Positions 6,985-13,110 of a stretch of DNA of 20,383 nt are shown here, one piece after another; position 1 is the first letter of the stretch; each line of letters opens with the position of its first letter. Below the pieces are notes generated by a model. It was not told where the DNA came from. It worked only from the letters and a program-made list of their open reading frames with translations, and did no database searches. The position numbers and the translations under genes are program-made. This stretch comes from a virus: positions 1-20,383 of the IMG/VR virus record IMGVR_UViG_3300021138_002045; one strand, given 5' to 3'.

Positions 6985-7212
6985 ATGACAAAAGCAGTAG
7001 TTTGGAGCAAGTACCACTGCCCTTATTGTGATCAGGCTAAAGCACTATTAACACAACAGGGCATCGCATTTGAAGAACGAAAGATCGGCGACGGATATAC
7101 CCGTGAAGATTTATTAGAAGCAGTACCCACAGCAAGAACTCTGCCACAGATTTTTTTAGACGATAAATTAATTGGTGGATTCGCTGAATTACGACAACAC
7201 CTACAAGGATAG
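6985..7212 (+). CDS. grx: Glutaredoxin
   Basis: This is a 75-residue thioredoxin-fold reductant. It has the dithiol active site C12-P-Y-C15 near the N-terminus, the cis-proline loop TLPQIF, and a GG motif (LIGGFAEL) that contacts glutathione. The ribosome site AAGGAG precedes the ATG by a good distance. Its position directly after nrdA and nrdB argues that it re-reduces the C-terminal cysteine pair of NrdA, as in T4 (nrdC). The family is confident; pairing with this reductase is inferred from the operon. Confidence 0.94.
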   Translation: MTKAVVWSKYHCPYCDQAKALLTQQGIAFEERKIGDGYTREDLLEAVPTARTLPQIFLDDKLIGGFAELRQHLQG

Positions 7213-7213
7213 C

Positions 7214-7513
7214 ATGACACTAGAATTAGATCAAGTTTACACAATCAAGATTGCCAACGGTGATGAAATAGTGGCCAAAATCACAGCCGAGGACACCGAT
7301 AACTATACAGTGGGTCACCCACTTACTGTGGTACCTGGTCGCGAAGGAATACAGATGATTTTTAGCCTGTTTACCGCAGATCGTGAAAAACCCGTGACTA
7401 TAAATAAAGCACAAGTGTCAATTATTGCACCCAGCAGAGAAGAAGTGTGCGACAGTTATCTTGAAGCAACAACTGGTATCAAACCAGTACGCAGTAAAAT
7501 TTTAATGGGATAA
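7214..7513 (+). CDS. Small beta-rich protein, possible Sm-like fold
   Basis: This is a 99-residue protein of unproven function. The N-terminal half reads YTIKIANGDEIVAKI, then a short acidic loop and YTVGHPLTVV. Hydrophobic-x-hydrophobic-x-N-G-D/E-x-hydrophobic followed by a second strand is the layout of the Sm1 motif in Lsm/Hfq-type RNA-binding proteins. The C-terminal half (SREEVCDSYLEATTGI) is probably helical. ATG 7214 is chosen over an upstream in-frame ATG at 7172 because it follows the glutaredoxin stop by one base and has AAGGA before it. An Sm-like identity is a guess from pattern; other small beta barrels fit equally. Confidence 0.6.
   Translation: MTLELDQVYTIKIANGDEIVAKITAEDTDNYTVGHPLTVVPGREGIQMIFSLFTADREKPVTINKAQVSIIAPSREEVCDSYLEATTGIKPVRSKILMG
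7399..7406 (+). promoter_or_regulatory. Candidate late promoter (exact TATAAATA) ahead of PAAR operon
   Basis: This is an exact match to the T4 late promoter consensus TATAAATA, inside the preceding gene and about 110 bases upstream of the PAAR gene. The three downstream genes are putative virion genes and would be expected to be late. Its position inside coding sequence lowers confidence. Confidence 0.33.
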
Positions 7514-7516
7514 ACC

Positions 7517-7801
7517 ATGCCGGGATTTGTACAAAGAATTGGTGATACCAACGTTGGGGGCGGAGTAATACTGACCGGTGACCCTACTGTGTTGGTCAAT
7601 TTTAGACCCATAGCCACTATTGGCAGCAAAGTGAGTCCTCACCCACCTTGTCCCAAAATACCCACGCATTGTGCCGCATTGACTACCACAAACAGTCCCA
7701 CCATCTTGGTCGGATTCAAACCAATCACCACAGCTGCAACCTTTGACACCTGCGGACATCCCAGACTAACTGGTGCCACCACAGTGATAGCAGGATTGTA
7801 A
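7517..7801 (+). CDS. PAAR-domain protein, tail spike tip
   Basis: This is a 94-residue PAAR-repeat protein. Such proteins form a small metal-bound cone that sharpens the tip of the membrane-piercing spike (T4 gp5.4 in contractile tails, VgrG spikes in type VI secretion). Visible hallmarks are the N-terminal RIGDTNVGGGVILTGDPTV, the repeated T-I-L-V/V-L-V-N-x-x-P-I/A units, and candidate metal ligands in HPPCP (about 42-46), THC (51-52) and CGH (79-80). The length is typical for a stand-alone tip protein. It begins three bases after the previous stop and is followed two bases later by two putative structural genes. This fits a baseplate/spike module and supports a contractile-tailed phage. Confidence 0.85.
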   Translation: MPGFVQRIGDTNVGGGVILTGDPTVLVNFRPIATIGSKVSPHPPCPKIPTHCAALTTTNSPTILVGFKPITTAATFDTCGHPRLTGATTVIAGL

Positions 7802-7802
7802 A

Positions 7803-8765
7803 TTGTCCACCAGTTACTTGACCGCACTACAACTGGATGCCAGCCCGGGTCTGTTACAAAATACCGGATTAGCCGCCAATGCGGCTTTGACCACCGAAAT
7901 CGCGGCCTATAACAGCACAGCTTTGATCGCACCCTTGTTGGCCACCTTGGCCAACTCAAACTCGGCCAGTTTGTCAAACGCCACGATTTCAACTCTGGAG
8001 ACCTTGGCTAGTAATACCTGTCCGGCTTTGGCCGACAGCTTGCCGGCCGGATATGCATCACTGTCAGTGGGAACCACTCTGTTTACCGGTCTCTTATCTA
8101 CCACGGCTGCCACCTACATGGGCGACGGTGACTTGACCAAATTTGTACAGGCCCTGAACCAAGCACAAAGTTATGCCGATCAGGCCAGCATTTTTATCAA
8201 CACTGCTGTGAACAGTCAGACTTATCTGGGCAATACCTTTACCACCATGAACAACATGATCACGGGTGGAATAACCGAAGTCAACTTGGCCATGCAGGCT
8301 CTTGGGCAAGATCTGGCCAATCTGGGCAACTTGATCAACCTGTCAGACCTGGGCAATTTTGGCAGTCCCCTGGGCTTGATTCAACAGATTTACAGCGTGA
8401 CCGGAGCCATACCCAGCGTCAGTATCTTGTTTGTAGCAGCCGGTATTCCGACCAATGTGGTTTTGAACCTGACTGATCCCACAGTCAGCGTGACCGACAG
8501 TGTGCAACGTCTCATGTACAAGGCCATGACACAGATTACCGGTGTTGCCCTGGATCAAATCTTGAGTGTGATGGGCGTGACCACCGCAGGTATTGAAACC
8601 ATGGCTGATCTACTCAACCCGGTCAAACTGTTCCCTAACAGTTACCAGAGTCTCACTGTGCCGACCAAATATGGCAGCCGAGCAATTTATGTCAATGCGT
8701 CGGGCAGTGTCAATCAACTGTTGCTGACTGAATTACCACCTTACGTGACACAGAGTCTAACATGA
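7803..8765 (+). CDS. Putative baseplate-associated virion protein
   Basis: This is a 320-residue protein very rich in A, T, S, L and N and poor in charged residues, a composition typical of phage structural proteins. The best start is a TTG at 7803 right after the PAAR stop, with AGGA seven bases before it. The middle is predicted helical (for example FVQALNQAQSYADQASIF), and the C-terminal part has ETMADLLNPVKLFPNSYQSL and a short beta-like tail. No enzyme motif or clear transmembrane segment is seen; the hydrophobic AIPSVSILFVAAGIP stretch (about 200-214) is short. The following gene overlaps by four bases (ATGA) and resembles it in size and composition. The virion role is inferred from composition and the adjoining PAAR gene. 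Confidence 0.68.
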   Translation: MSTSYLTALQLDASPGLLQNTGLAANAALTTEIAAYNSTALIAPLLATLANSNSASLSNATISTLETLASNTCPALADSLPAGYASLSVGTTLFTGLLSTTAATYMGDGDLTKFVQALNQAQSYADQASIFINTAVNSQTYLGNTFTTMNNMITGGITEVNLAMQALGQDLANLGNLINLSDLGNFGSPLGLIQQIYSVTGAIPSVSILFVAAGIPTNVVLNLTDPTVSVTDSVQRLMYKAMTQITGVALDQILSVMGVTTAGIETMADLLNPVKLFPNSYQSLTVPTKYGSRAIYVNASGSVNQLLLTELPPYVTQSLT

Positions 8766-9694
8766 TAACATACGATCAATTGAGTCAGATAGTTCCGGCC
8801 GATCAGGCTCTAGCCTGTAAAGCTCTCAGCGTGAGCTTGACACAGATAGCCGGTCTATCAACCATGACCATGCCCAGCTTGGCCAATGCAGTATCTGCAC
8901 AAGAGACCACGTACGACCTACCATTGATATCGGCCTTGACCACAGCAGTGCCTCCAGCCGTGGCCCAATATTTTGCCAACACAGCCACTGGTACCGGTCC
9001 TGGCAACAGCGTGGTAGTCTGCGATGTACTGGGCACAGCCGCCGGATATGTCAGTGTGGGAGCCTTGGCCAATACCGTCAGCAACTTGGCCACGATCAAT
9101 GTGTCCAATCTCACTGTGACTTACAATACCATGGCCAATGTGGTCAACGGTGTTTATGGCGATCCGGTATCTGGTCCAATAACCATACCCACTGGCCCTT
9201 ATGCCAACACCTATACCGATGCCGAGGACGCTTTTGCCAATGCCCTAATCCCCGGAGCACAAAGTCAAATCTCAACGGCGGTATCCACTTACCCCAGTGC
9301 CACTGCCAATCTCAACACCAACTGGAATGCCATGGCCTCACAGTTGACCTTGGAAAAAAATCTACAGGCACAGGCCGGATTGAATTTTGCCAATCTACAA
9401 CCAAACAGTACCACCTCCATGTACGGTTTTATTTTCAACTTGCCCGCATACGGTCGCGATCTACAGGTGGGTGGAACTGGTCAATTGGTAGAGTCAGTGG
9501 CCGATTATACCACATTCACCGGTCAGGCCGTGATTGCCAGCCTGCGTGAAGGTCGCAATCAAATCGCACTACAATCAGTTGGCATCTCTACCAACAGCTC
9601 AATTCCGGCAGATCCCAATCCACCTCCACCAACTGCCAACCTGATTCCCAGCACTTACACAGCTCAACAAGCCGCAAATATAGTCGTTGTATAA
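8762..9694 (+). CDS. Putative virion structural protein, companion of the preceding one
   Basis: This is a 310-residue protein, again dominated by A, T, S, N and L. The N-terminus (MITYDQLSQIVPADQALACKALSV) reads like a soluble helical start. The centre contains many A-N-T/L repeats such as GALANTVSNLATINVSNLTV, and a segment near 220-250 reads YGFIFNLPAYGRDLQVGGTG. A proline-rich linker (DPNPPPPTANLIP) precedes the last 20 residues. It starts in the stop codon of the previous gene, so the two are probably made in a fixed ratio. No catalytic motif is visible. A spike-adjacent or baseplate role is suggested by position only. A stem-loop and the first early promoter follow the stop, so this is probably the end of the operon. 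Confidence 0.68.
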   Translation: MITYDQLSQIVPADQALACKALSVSLTQIAGLSTMTMPSLANAVSAQETTYDLPLISALTTAVPPAVAQYFANTATGTGPGNSVVVCDVLGTAAGYVSVGALANTVSNLATINVSNLTVTYNTMANVVNGVYGDPVSGPITIPTGPYANTYTDAEDAFANALIPGAQSQISTAVSTYPSATANLNTNWNAMASQLTLEKNLQAQAGLNFANLQPNSTTSMYGFIFNLPAYGRDLQVGGTGQLVESVADYTTFTGQAVIASLREGRNQIALQSVGISTNSSIPADPNPPPPTANLIPSTYTAQQAANIVVV

Positions 9695-9710
9695 AAACAA
9701 CACTTTTCAA

Positions 9711-9734
9711 GCCCTGTTTGACGGGGTCAATTTT
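9711..9734 (+). terminator. Candidate stem-loop terminator before the early-promoter cluster
   Basis: CCCTG (9712-9716) can pair with CGGGG (9722-9726) around the loop TTTGA, and a TTTT run follows at 9731-9734. The stem is short, so termination would be weak. Position fits: it separates the putative late virion genes from the first early promoter. T4-type phages often place a stem-loop just before early promoters. Confidence 0.4.
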
Positions 9735-9742
9735 GGTTGACC
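9725..9742 (+). repeat. Inverted repeat GGTCAA-6-TTGACC covering the -35 box
   Basis: GGTCAA (9725-9730) and TTGACC (9737-9742) form a perfect 6-base inverted repeat with a 6-base spacer. The right arm is the -35 box of the first early promoter. The other two copies of the promoter lack the left arm, so an operator specific to this copy is possible but unproven. Confidence 0.35.
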
Positions 9743-9765
9743 AAAAATGCCCGTTCGGGTATAAT
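9737..9765 (+). promoter_or_regulatory. Early sigma70-type promoter, copy 1
   Basis: The -35 TTGACC (9737-9742) and -10 TATAAT (9760-9765) are separated by exactly 17 bases, close to the bacterial sigma70 consensus. It drives the 69-residue gene at 9795. The -35/-10 pair, part of the spacer (AAAAATGCC) and the downstream AGTAGTATAGT are repeated nearly unchanged in copies 2 and 3. Confidence 0.88.
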
Positions 9766-9794
9766 AGTAGTATAGTAAACGATTAGGAGCTGAA

Positions 9795-10004
9795 ATGAAA
9801 TTAAATGTTAATGATAAAATTACCTGGGTTAGTGCTGCCGGTAAGTTAAACGGAACAATTAAAAACATTGCATTATCCGAAAATGCCGCAGGAAAAACAG
9901 TTCCTTGGATTGATGTGCTTTACGGTGAAAACAACTGTAATGGCGTTAGAATTTGTGCTACAGACAGCAATCTTAAAATGATGAAAATAGCAAAAAACGG
10001 TTGA
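9795..10004 (+). CDS. Small early protein of unknown function
   Basis: This is a 69-residue protein directly under a strong early promoter, with ribosome site AGGAG. The sequence (VNDKITWVSAAGKLNGTIKNI, then NAAGKTVPWIDVLY) suggests a small beta barrel of SH3/KOW-like layout: short strands, a G-x-L-x-G-T-I turn, and a basic C-terminus (KMMKIAKNG). No function is recognised. Early, strongly expressed tiny proteins in phages are often host-takeover factors, but nothing here identifies a target. Its stop codon (10002-10004) lies inside the -35 box of the next promoter. Confidence 0.78.
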   Translation: MKLNVNDKITWVSAAGKLNGTIKNIALSENAAGKTVPWIDVLYGENNCNGVRICATDSNLKMMKIAKNG

Positions 10005-10029
10005 CCAAAAATGCCATTTTGGTTATAAT
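10001..10029 (+). promoter_or_regulatory. Early sigma70-type promoter, copy 2
   Basis: TTGACC (10001-10006), a 17-base spacer and TATAAT (10024-10029). The stop codon of the previous gene is embedded in the -35 box. The AGTAGTATAGT after the -10 is identical to copy 1. It drives the gene at 10062, whose ribosome site is AAGGAG. Confidence 0.88.
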
Positions 10030-10061
10030 AGTAGTATAGTTAAATTTTTTAAGGAGCCCAA

Positions 10062-10283
10062 ATGTTTAATGCAAAACAAACCCAATTGATGAATACCTTA
10101 GGTATTGTAAGCGACGCAGATCGCGAGCGTATGTACGAAAATTACTGCGAAATCAAGTTCGAATTACAGGCCAACGGTATGAAATCATACAGTTCTTTCA
10201 CCAGTTTTCTTGAGAAAAAAGTGCAATTTGCCCTGATGCGTGCCCGTGAAAATGCCGATAAAACCCTGGCACAGTTGGCCTAA
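10062..10283 (+). CDS. Small early helical protein of unknown function
   Basis: This is a 73-residue protein under early promoter copy 2, with a strong AAGGAG ribosome site. It is predicted almost entirely helical, with alternating charged residues (SDADRERMYENYCEIKFELQ) and a C-terminal amphipathic helix (KKVQFALMRARENADKTLAQLA). There is one cysteine and no membrane segment. No domain is recognised. Expression timing implies an early role; nothing more can be claimed. Confidence 0.78.
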   Translation: MFNAKQTQLMNTLGIVSDADRERMYENYCEIKFELQANGMKSYSSFTSFLEKKVQFALMRARENADKTLAQLA

Positions 10284-10289
10284 AAACGG

Positions 10290-10318
10290 TTGACCCAAAA
10301 TGGCCCGTTTGTTATAAT
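10290..10318 (+). promoter_or_regulatory. Early sigma70-type promoter, copy 3
   Basis: TTGACC (10290-10295), a 17-base spacer and TATAAT (10313-10318), followed by ATTAGTATAGTTAAATTT as in copy 2 with one change. It starts seven bases after the previous stop and drives the 36-residue gene at 10349 (ribosome site AAAGGAG). Confidence 0.88.
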
Positions 10319-10348
10319 ATTAGTATAGTTAAATTTAAAGGAGTCGAA

Positions 10349-10459
10349 ATGTTTAAAGAAAAGTTAAATGATATAGTTTTTGCAGTATTTGCCGTGTTAT
10401 GCGGAATCACAATTGGCCTCAATTTGGCTGAAATCATCAGCAAAAACTGTCATCTCTAA
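10349..10459 (+). CDS. Tiny early membrane protein (36 residues)
   Basis: This is a 36-residue protein with a short charged N-terminus (MFKEKLND), one hydrophobic helix (about residues 9-28, IVFAVFAVLCGITIGLNLA) and a short tail ending KNCHL. It is preceded by a strong promoter and an AAAGGAG ribosome site, which supports a real gene despite its size. It probably inserts in the inner membrane. Its last codons and stop form the left arm of a long stem-loop, so translation termination and RNA folding overlap. No function is recognised. Confidence 0.68.
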   Translation: MFKEKLNDIVFAVFAVLCGITIGLNLAEIISKNCHL

Positions 10460-10472
10460 TCGACAGTTTTTG
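10441..10472 (+). terminator. Strong stem-loop terminator at end of early cluster
   Basis: CAAAAACTGTC (10441-10451) pairs perfectly with GACAGTTTTTG (10462-10472), an 11-bp stem with a 10-base loop. The T-run of the right arm makes it plausible as an intrinsic terminator, and the A/T arms could work in both directions. It closes the transcript from early promoter copy 3. The GC core is only four pairs, so efficiency is uncertain. Confidence 0.6.
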
Positions 10473-10488
10473 ATCATCAGGAGCCCAG

Positions 10489-10671
10489 ATGGAACCTAAC
10501 AAGAAAATAAATGTGCTGAGATATACCCTGACCCGCGATCAGATCATGACCTTTGTGGGCGGATTACACGACATACAGGCCGACATGATCGAAGCCATGG
10601 TAGAGAACAAAGGTCTCAAGGGCTATCCTGAGGCTAACGAAGTCATCAATCACATCCGAGGATTACGATAA
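10489..10671 (+). CDS. Small protein of unknown function
   Basis: This is a 60-residue mostly helical protein (YTLTRDQIMTFVGGLHDIQ, then MIEAMVENKGLKGYPEANEVI) with a basic C-terminus. The ribosome site AGGAG lies seven bases before the ATG. No membrane helix, cysteine or known motif is seen. It follows the terminator by 17 bases with no obvious new promoter, so it probably depends on read-through or an upstream promoter. The next gene starts in its stop codon (TAATG), which supports reality and coupling. Confidence 0.68.
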   Translation: MEPNKKINVLRYTLTRDQIMTFVGGLHDIQADMIEAMVENKGLKGYPEANEVINHIRGLR

Positions 10672-11096
10672 TGGGCTTGGACATGTATGCTTATACCGCA
10701 AGTCGTCCAGGACAATATGACGAGTGGTGGTCGGGTGCCGATATCGATCCCGAAAACAACAGTCTTGTAAATCCCAACATGTCCAAGCCGGTTGAAATCA
10801 GTTATTGGCGTAAACATCCTAACTTGCACGGCTGGATGGAACGACTGTGGCAAAAGAAAACCGACGGTATCATCAGAGAAAAAAGTGAGTTCAACGGCGT
10901 TGAACTGGAACTGACCCGAGAAGATATCGACCTTTTGGAACATGATGTCACTCAAGGATTTTTACCTGAAACAACAGGATTCTTTTTTGGTGATTCTGCT
11001 GACAAATACTACATGGAACAAGATTTAGCATTTGTTCGACGAGCACGGGCCGACTTGTTTTTAGGTCTGCGTGTATTTTATAACTCCAGCTGGTAG
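10671..11096 (+). CDS. Conserved-type phage protein beginning MGLDMYAY, unknown function
   Basis: This is a 141-residue protein whose opening MGLDMYAY is a recurring start among uncharacterised phage and bacterial proteins. Other features are VEISYWRKHPNLHGWMERLW (about 41-60), acidic helices (LTREDIDLLEHDV), an aromatic-glycine TTGFFFGDS, and a C-terminal EQDLAFVRRARADL helix. No metal-binding or catalytic motif is evident. It overlaps the preceding stop by one base and sits upstream of the ligase. The function is unknown. Confidence 0.75.
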   Translation: MGLDMYAYTASRPGQYDEWWSGADIDPENNSLVNPNMSKPVEISYWRKHPNLHGWMERLWQKKTDGIIREKSEFNGVELELTREDIDLLEHDVTQGFLPETTGFFFGDSADKYYMEQDLAFVRRARADLFLGLRVFYNSSW

Positions 11097-11103
11097 TAAA
11101 TAT

Positions 11104-12483
11104 ATGACAACTATAGATTATGGATCAGAACAATTTAATGAGATCAAAGTGGCCGCAGACTGGATTAGAGACCTAGAATCAAGCGACAGTCGATTACACA
11201 AAGAATCTGTGATTGAAAAAGCCTTGATGGCGGCCCGGTTAGGATCGGCTAATGCTCAATGCTTTTTGTTCAACTGCTACCAAGCCTACAATCCTTATTA
11301 TGTGTTTGGTGTCAAGAAAGTACCTGAAACAGAAGGTTTAACAGATCGTCCTAATCCTTGGCCCAAGTTCTGGGCCATGCTGGAAGGTTTACGCACTCGT
11401 AGTCTTACCGGACACAATGCCAAGACAGCCATTGAGTTCATGAGCGAACAGTTTGACAGCGTGGAATGGAACAACTTATGCCGTAGAGTCATAATCAAAG
11501 ACCTACGCTGTGGCATCAGTGAAAAGACATTAAACAAGGTGCTGGGCAACACCGAATGGAAGATTCCGGTGTTTACTTGCCAATTGGCCACCGATTCGGA
11601 AAAGCATACAGCCAAGATGACTGGCCTAAAACGCATTGAACAGAAGTTAGATGGTGTGCGTGTGCTTGCGGTAGTGACCAAGACCGCAGTCAATCTATAT
11701 TCGCGTAATGGCAAACCGTTTGATAACTTTCCGCATATTGTAGAGTCACTTGAGGACATCAAGAACCGTTTTGCCAAAACGTTTCAATCATGGCCGCATG
11801 GTTTTATCTTGGACGGTGAAATCATTGGTGAGAGTTTTCAAGCCCTAATGAAGCAAGCACAACGCAAGAGTGACGTGCAAACGGAAGGTATGGTTTATTC
11901 GGTATTTGATTTTATACCAATGGCCGACTTTGAACGTGGATTTAGTAATGCCCAACAACAAAAACGTTTGGATCTTTTGGAAAAATATCGCGAGGTATTT
12001 GATTCGACTGATTGTGTGCGACTCATGGACGGTATTACTGTGGACTTGGACACAGCCGAAGGACACGATGTCATGCGTAGATTTGCCACTGATTCTGTTG
12101 CGGCCGGTTATGAAGGTATCATGATCAAAGACGTTGATGCACCTTATGAATGTAAGCGTAGCACTTTTTGGATGAAATGGAAACCGGTCATGACTGTAGA
12201 CTTAAATATTATTGGATTTGAAGAAGGAACTGGTCGTAATCTTGGGCGCCTGGGTGCTATAATATGTGAAGGAGTTGATAATGATCGTAGTATTCGTGTT
12301 AATGTGGGCAGTGGCCTTTCCGACGCTGATCGCGATGAATATTGGACCTCCCGAGATGACCTGCTTGGTCGAGTGGTTGAGGTGGCGGCAGATGCTGTCA
12401 CCCAAAACCAAGATGGCTCTTACAGTTTGAGATTTCCAAGATTTATCCGTTTTCGTGGGTTTGAAGCAGGAGAGAAATTATGA
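11104..12483 (+). CDS. ATP-dependent DNA ligase, T4 gp30-like
   Basis: This enzyme seals nicks in duplex DNA using ATP, in replication and repair. The 459-residue protein shows the nucleotidyltransferase motifs in order: motif I EQKLDGVR with the lysine that accepts AMP (about residue 181), SRNGK (Ia), ILDGEIIG (III), GYEGIMIKD (IV) and WMKWKP (V). An N-terminal helical domain of about 165 residues precedes the catalytic core, and an OB-fold domain with LGRLGAIIC and DGSYSLRFPRFIRFR ends it. This layout and length fit T4-type ligase. ATG 11104 is chosen because the open frame further upstream overlaps the previous gene. It has no clear ribosome site and lies just after a TAAATAT motif. Confidence 0.94.
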   Translation: MTTIDYGSEQFNEIKVAADWIRDLESSDSRLHKESVIEKALMAARLGSANAQCFLFNCYQAYNPYYVFGVKKVPETEGLTDRPNPWPKFWAMLEGLRTRSLTGHNAKTAIEFMSEQFDSVEWNNLCRRVIIKDLRCGISEKTLNKVLGNTEWKIPVFTCQLATDSEKHTAKMTGLKRIEQKLDGVRVLAVVTKTAVNLYSRNGKPFDNFPHIVESLEDIKNRFAKTFQSWPHGFILDGEIIGESFQALMKQAQRKSDVQTEGMVYSVFDFIPMADFERGFSNAQQQKRLDLLEKYREVFDSTDCVRLMDGITVDLDTAEGHDVMRRFATDSVAAGYEGIMIKDVDAPYECKRSTFWMKWKPVMTVDLNIIGFEEGTGRNLGRLGAIICEGVDNDRSIRVNVGSGLSDADRDEYWTSRDDLLGRVVEVAADAVTQNQDGSYSLRFPRFIRFRGFEAGEKL

Positions 12484-12498
12484 TTGGAATAAAAATTA

Positions 12499-12744
12499 AT
12501 GGTATTCGACGTTGATGCAATAGCCGTAGTAATTGGCACAGCCGGTTTTCTTGCTGGCTACACTCTTGCCAGTAACAAGCGACCATCTGTGATTACCGAC
12601 GAGGATCTTAAACGTGATCTTGAATACCATCGCAATTTGACTGACAGTCTCAGACAAGATGTCACGGATCTACGCAAAAAGAACAACGACTTGATGGAAA
12701 AAAATTATGAACTACACAGTCAGCGAACAAACAGCAGTAAATGA
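12499..12744 (+). CDS. Small membrane-anchored coiled-coil protein
   Basis: This is an 81-residue protein. Residues 5-24 (DAIAVVIGTAGFLAGYTLA) form one membrane helix. The remainder is charged and heptad-like (DLKRDLEYHRNLTDSLRQDV and DLRKKNNDLMEKNYELH), a probable coiled coil. A cytoplasmic rod on an inner-membrane anchor, with the layout of small phage spanin or lysis-accessory proteins, is possible, but nothing specific supports it. The ribosome site is weak (GGAA about ten bases upstream). The next gene overlaps its end by 38 bases in another frame. Confidence 0.7.
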   Translation: MVFDVDAIAVVIGTAGFLAGYTLASNKRPSVITDEDLKRDLEYHRNLTDSLRQDVTDLRKKNNDLMEKNYELHSQRTNSSK

Positions 12745-12904
12745 ACACTCGGTGACATTTTTGTGTGGCGGTGATGAAATGCTCCGAGTCAGCCGGACGG
12801 GATTTTATGTACGTGGTCAACGACTCGAACAGGATGACCGCGAAGCTGAACAAGTGTATAATAGTTTTACGCAGTGGCTAGCGTGGCAACAACTTCAACG
12901 ATAG
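12707..12904 (+). CDS. Small protein of unknown function
   Basis: This is a 65-residue protein with a beta-like N-terminal half (HSVTFLCGGDEMLRVSRTGFYVRG) and a C-terminal helix ending in aromatics (VYNSFTQWLAWQQL). The pattern M-L-R-V-x-x-x-G-F-Y-V-R-G-x-x-L followed by an acidic helix is common in uncharacterised small phage proteins. It overlaps the preceding gene by 38 bases, with GGAAA as a possible ribosome site. The next gene follows after nine bases. The function is unknown. Confidence 0.72.
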   Translation: MNYTVSEQTAVNEHSVTFLCGGDEMLRVSRTGFYVRGQRLEQDDREAEQVYNSFTQWLAWQQLQR

Positions 12905-12913
12905 GAGAATCAA

Positions 12914-13108
12914 ATGGCATCAAAATTAAAGAAATTGGCAAAAGTAAATGAATCGATCACACTCAATCGCTATGACAATGGATGGATGGTAGAAATTGGT
13001 GGTCGTGATGACGAAGGCGATTGGAAGAATTGTAAAATTCTCTGTAACACAGAAGAAGAAATGATTGCTGTGATCCAAGAGTGGAACACAATGGACTTGG
13101 ATAACTGA
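12914..13108 (+). CDS. Small protein of unknown function
   Basis: This is a 64-residue protein with a basic start (MASKLKKLAKVNE), a short beta-like stretch containing ITLNRYDNGWMVEIGGRDD, and a C-terminal acidic helix with EEEMIAVIQEW. The ribosome site AGGAG is well placed seven bases before the ATG, a strong sign of a real gene. It resembles small phage proteins with a strand-strand-helix fold. Nothing identifies its function. The next gene starts two bases after the stop. Confidence 0.75.
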   Translation: MASKLKKLAKVNESITLNRYDNGWMVEIGGRDDEGDWKNCKILCNTEEEMIAVIQEWNTMDLDN

Positions 13109-13110
13109 TC

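Noticed and set aside
9737-10318. CRISPR-like direct repeats
   Set aside because: The three repeats are sigma70 promoters spaced by unrelated coding genes of 70 or so codons; spacing and content do not fit a CRISPR array.
11298-11777. Long reverse-strand open frame (159 codons) inside the ligase gene
   Set aside because: It lies antisense to conserved ligase motifs, has no ribosome site, and its translation is low-complexity in character, as expected for a shadow frame.
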